Below are positions 13,981-14,571 of a DNA stretch of 14,571 nt, piece by piece. Every line of letters starts with the position of its first letter. Within the stretch, counting starts at the first letter, position 1. A program made the translations under genes and the position numbers. Under the pieces are notes generated by a model. The model did no database searches, was not told the origin of the DNA, and saw only the letters and a program-made list of their open reading frames with translations. The DNA comes from CAYOLL01 sp964404765 [NCBI: uncultured Gemmatimonadota bacterium] (lineage in GTDB: Bacteria; 4572-55): the NCBI GenBank assembly GCA_964404765.1, contig CAYOLL010000149.1:1-14571 (forward strand). The letters run 5' to 3'.

Positions 13981-14571
13981 GCTCCCGTTAGTCATTGGAC
14001 GCCGGAGATCCTGCAGTCCGAAATCAACAACCGGGGGATTGCCCCGGGTATCTCCCAGCGCACCGTCGGTCGCATCTGGAAAGAGGCTGCGTTGAAACCC
14101 CACCAAATGCGGATGTGGGAATATCCGGGCCGCACGGACGACCCCCAATTTCAACAGGAAGTTCGCGCTGTTTGCCAAACATACGCGGCGGCGCCGGCTC
14201 TGGCTGAACAGGGCATCCATACCATGTGTGTGGATGAAAAGACCGCCATCCAAGCCTTGGGCGCGCCCTATCCGACCCTGCCCATGAAATCCGGGCAGCC
14301 GGAGCGTCAGGAGTTTACCTATACGCGGCATGGCACCCAGACCCTGATGACCGATCTGGATGTCGTGACCGGTCATGTATTGGCCTCCATTGGCCCAACC
14401 CGAACCGAAGAAGATTTCCTGGCCCACATCCGAAATACGGTTGCCCTGGACCCTCAGGCCGGGTGGGTCTTTGTCAGCGACCAACTCAATATCCACAAAT
14501 CGGAAGGCCTGGTTCAATTTGTGGCCCAACAGTGTCGACTTCGCCTTGACTTGGGGACAAAAGGCGTATCC
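13981..14571 (+). pseudogene. IS630-family transposase, 5'-truncated, runs off the window
   Basis: The frame reads SHWTPEILQSEINNRG, SQRTVGRIWKEAALKPH, then the catalytic core with VDEKTAIQAL (first Asp of the DDE triad at 14233-14235), RHGTQTL, GPTRTEEDFLAHI and VSDQLNIHKSEGLV (second Asp at 14479-14481). This is the C-terminal half of an IS630-type protein. Homology begins abruptly near 13981. The frame is open only to a TAG at 13924-13926 and has no start codon or helix-turn-helix region before the homology, so the 5' part has been lost. The third acidic residue and the stop would lie beyond the window. Its codon use looks like the G+C-richer host, not the island. Confidence 0.85.

Noticed and set aside
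13978-14529. Minus-strand 183-codon open frame
   Set aside because: It is the antisense shadow of the IS630 transposase, whose catalytic motifs are clear on the plus strand.
1-14571. CRISPR arrays, tRNA, rRNA, phage genes
   Set aside because: No regularly spaced repeats with unique spacers, cloverleaf sequence, rRNA motif or phage structural protein was seen.

Overview
The window looks like a piece of chromosome from a Gram-negative bacterium. It carries a TonB-dependent outer-membrane receptor, a DUF512/PDZ radical SAM protein and an mARC/YcbX-type MOSC protein. That mix fits an uncultured FCB-type lineage, but one window cannot fix the taxonomy. I saw no rRNA or tRNA gene, CRISPR array, integrase or origin. 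All intact genes lie on the minus strand.

Region A (1-7190) is ordinary host sequence, about 50% G+C or higher in the lines I counted. Read along the minus strand, it holds a tandem-HD protein (5891-7174), the DUF512 protein (4238-5584), the MOSC protein (3256-4062), a GNAT acetyltransferase (2565-3119) and the TonB-dependent receptor (92-2392). The gaps are full of palindromic and foldback repeats. One is a clear 135-bp MITE-like element with a 10-bp target duplication, sitting one base upstream of the MOSC start codon.

Region B (7191-13595) is an A+T-rich island, about 30% G+C in a sampled line. It holds four tightly coupled minus-strand genes. In transcription order these are a three-domain LOG/kinase-like/methyltransferase fusion (11476-13332), a polysaccharide deacetylase (10531-11328), a 2-hydroxyacid dehydrogenase-like protein (9627-10529) and a large glycosyltransferase (7250-9634). 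The set suggests synthesis or modification of a sugar- or nucleotide-linked product. No known pathway can be assigned from sequence alone, so this is the best candidate for an undescribed system. A 140-bp foldback element with a perfect 15-bp target duplication has landed exactly on the overlap of the first two genes, and the duplication restored both the stop and the start codon.

Region C is the island boundary. The first 150 bp of the HD gene region (7041-7190) recur at 13596-13745 with only two mismatches, so the island sits between direct repeats of the HD 5' end. This is what a single-crossover integration would leave. The native HD promoter, a good sigma70-type match at 13786-13814, is now separated from the intact HD gene and points through the HD fragment into the island operon. 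The HD gene itself has become the apparent fifth gene behind the glycosyltransferase.

Region D (13746-14571) holds the old HD upstream region, an A+T-rich hairpin, and a 5'-truncated IS630-family transposase on the plus strand that runs off the window.
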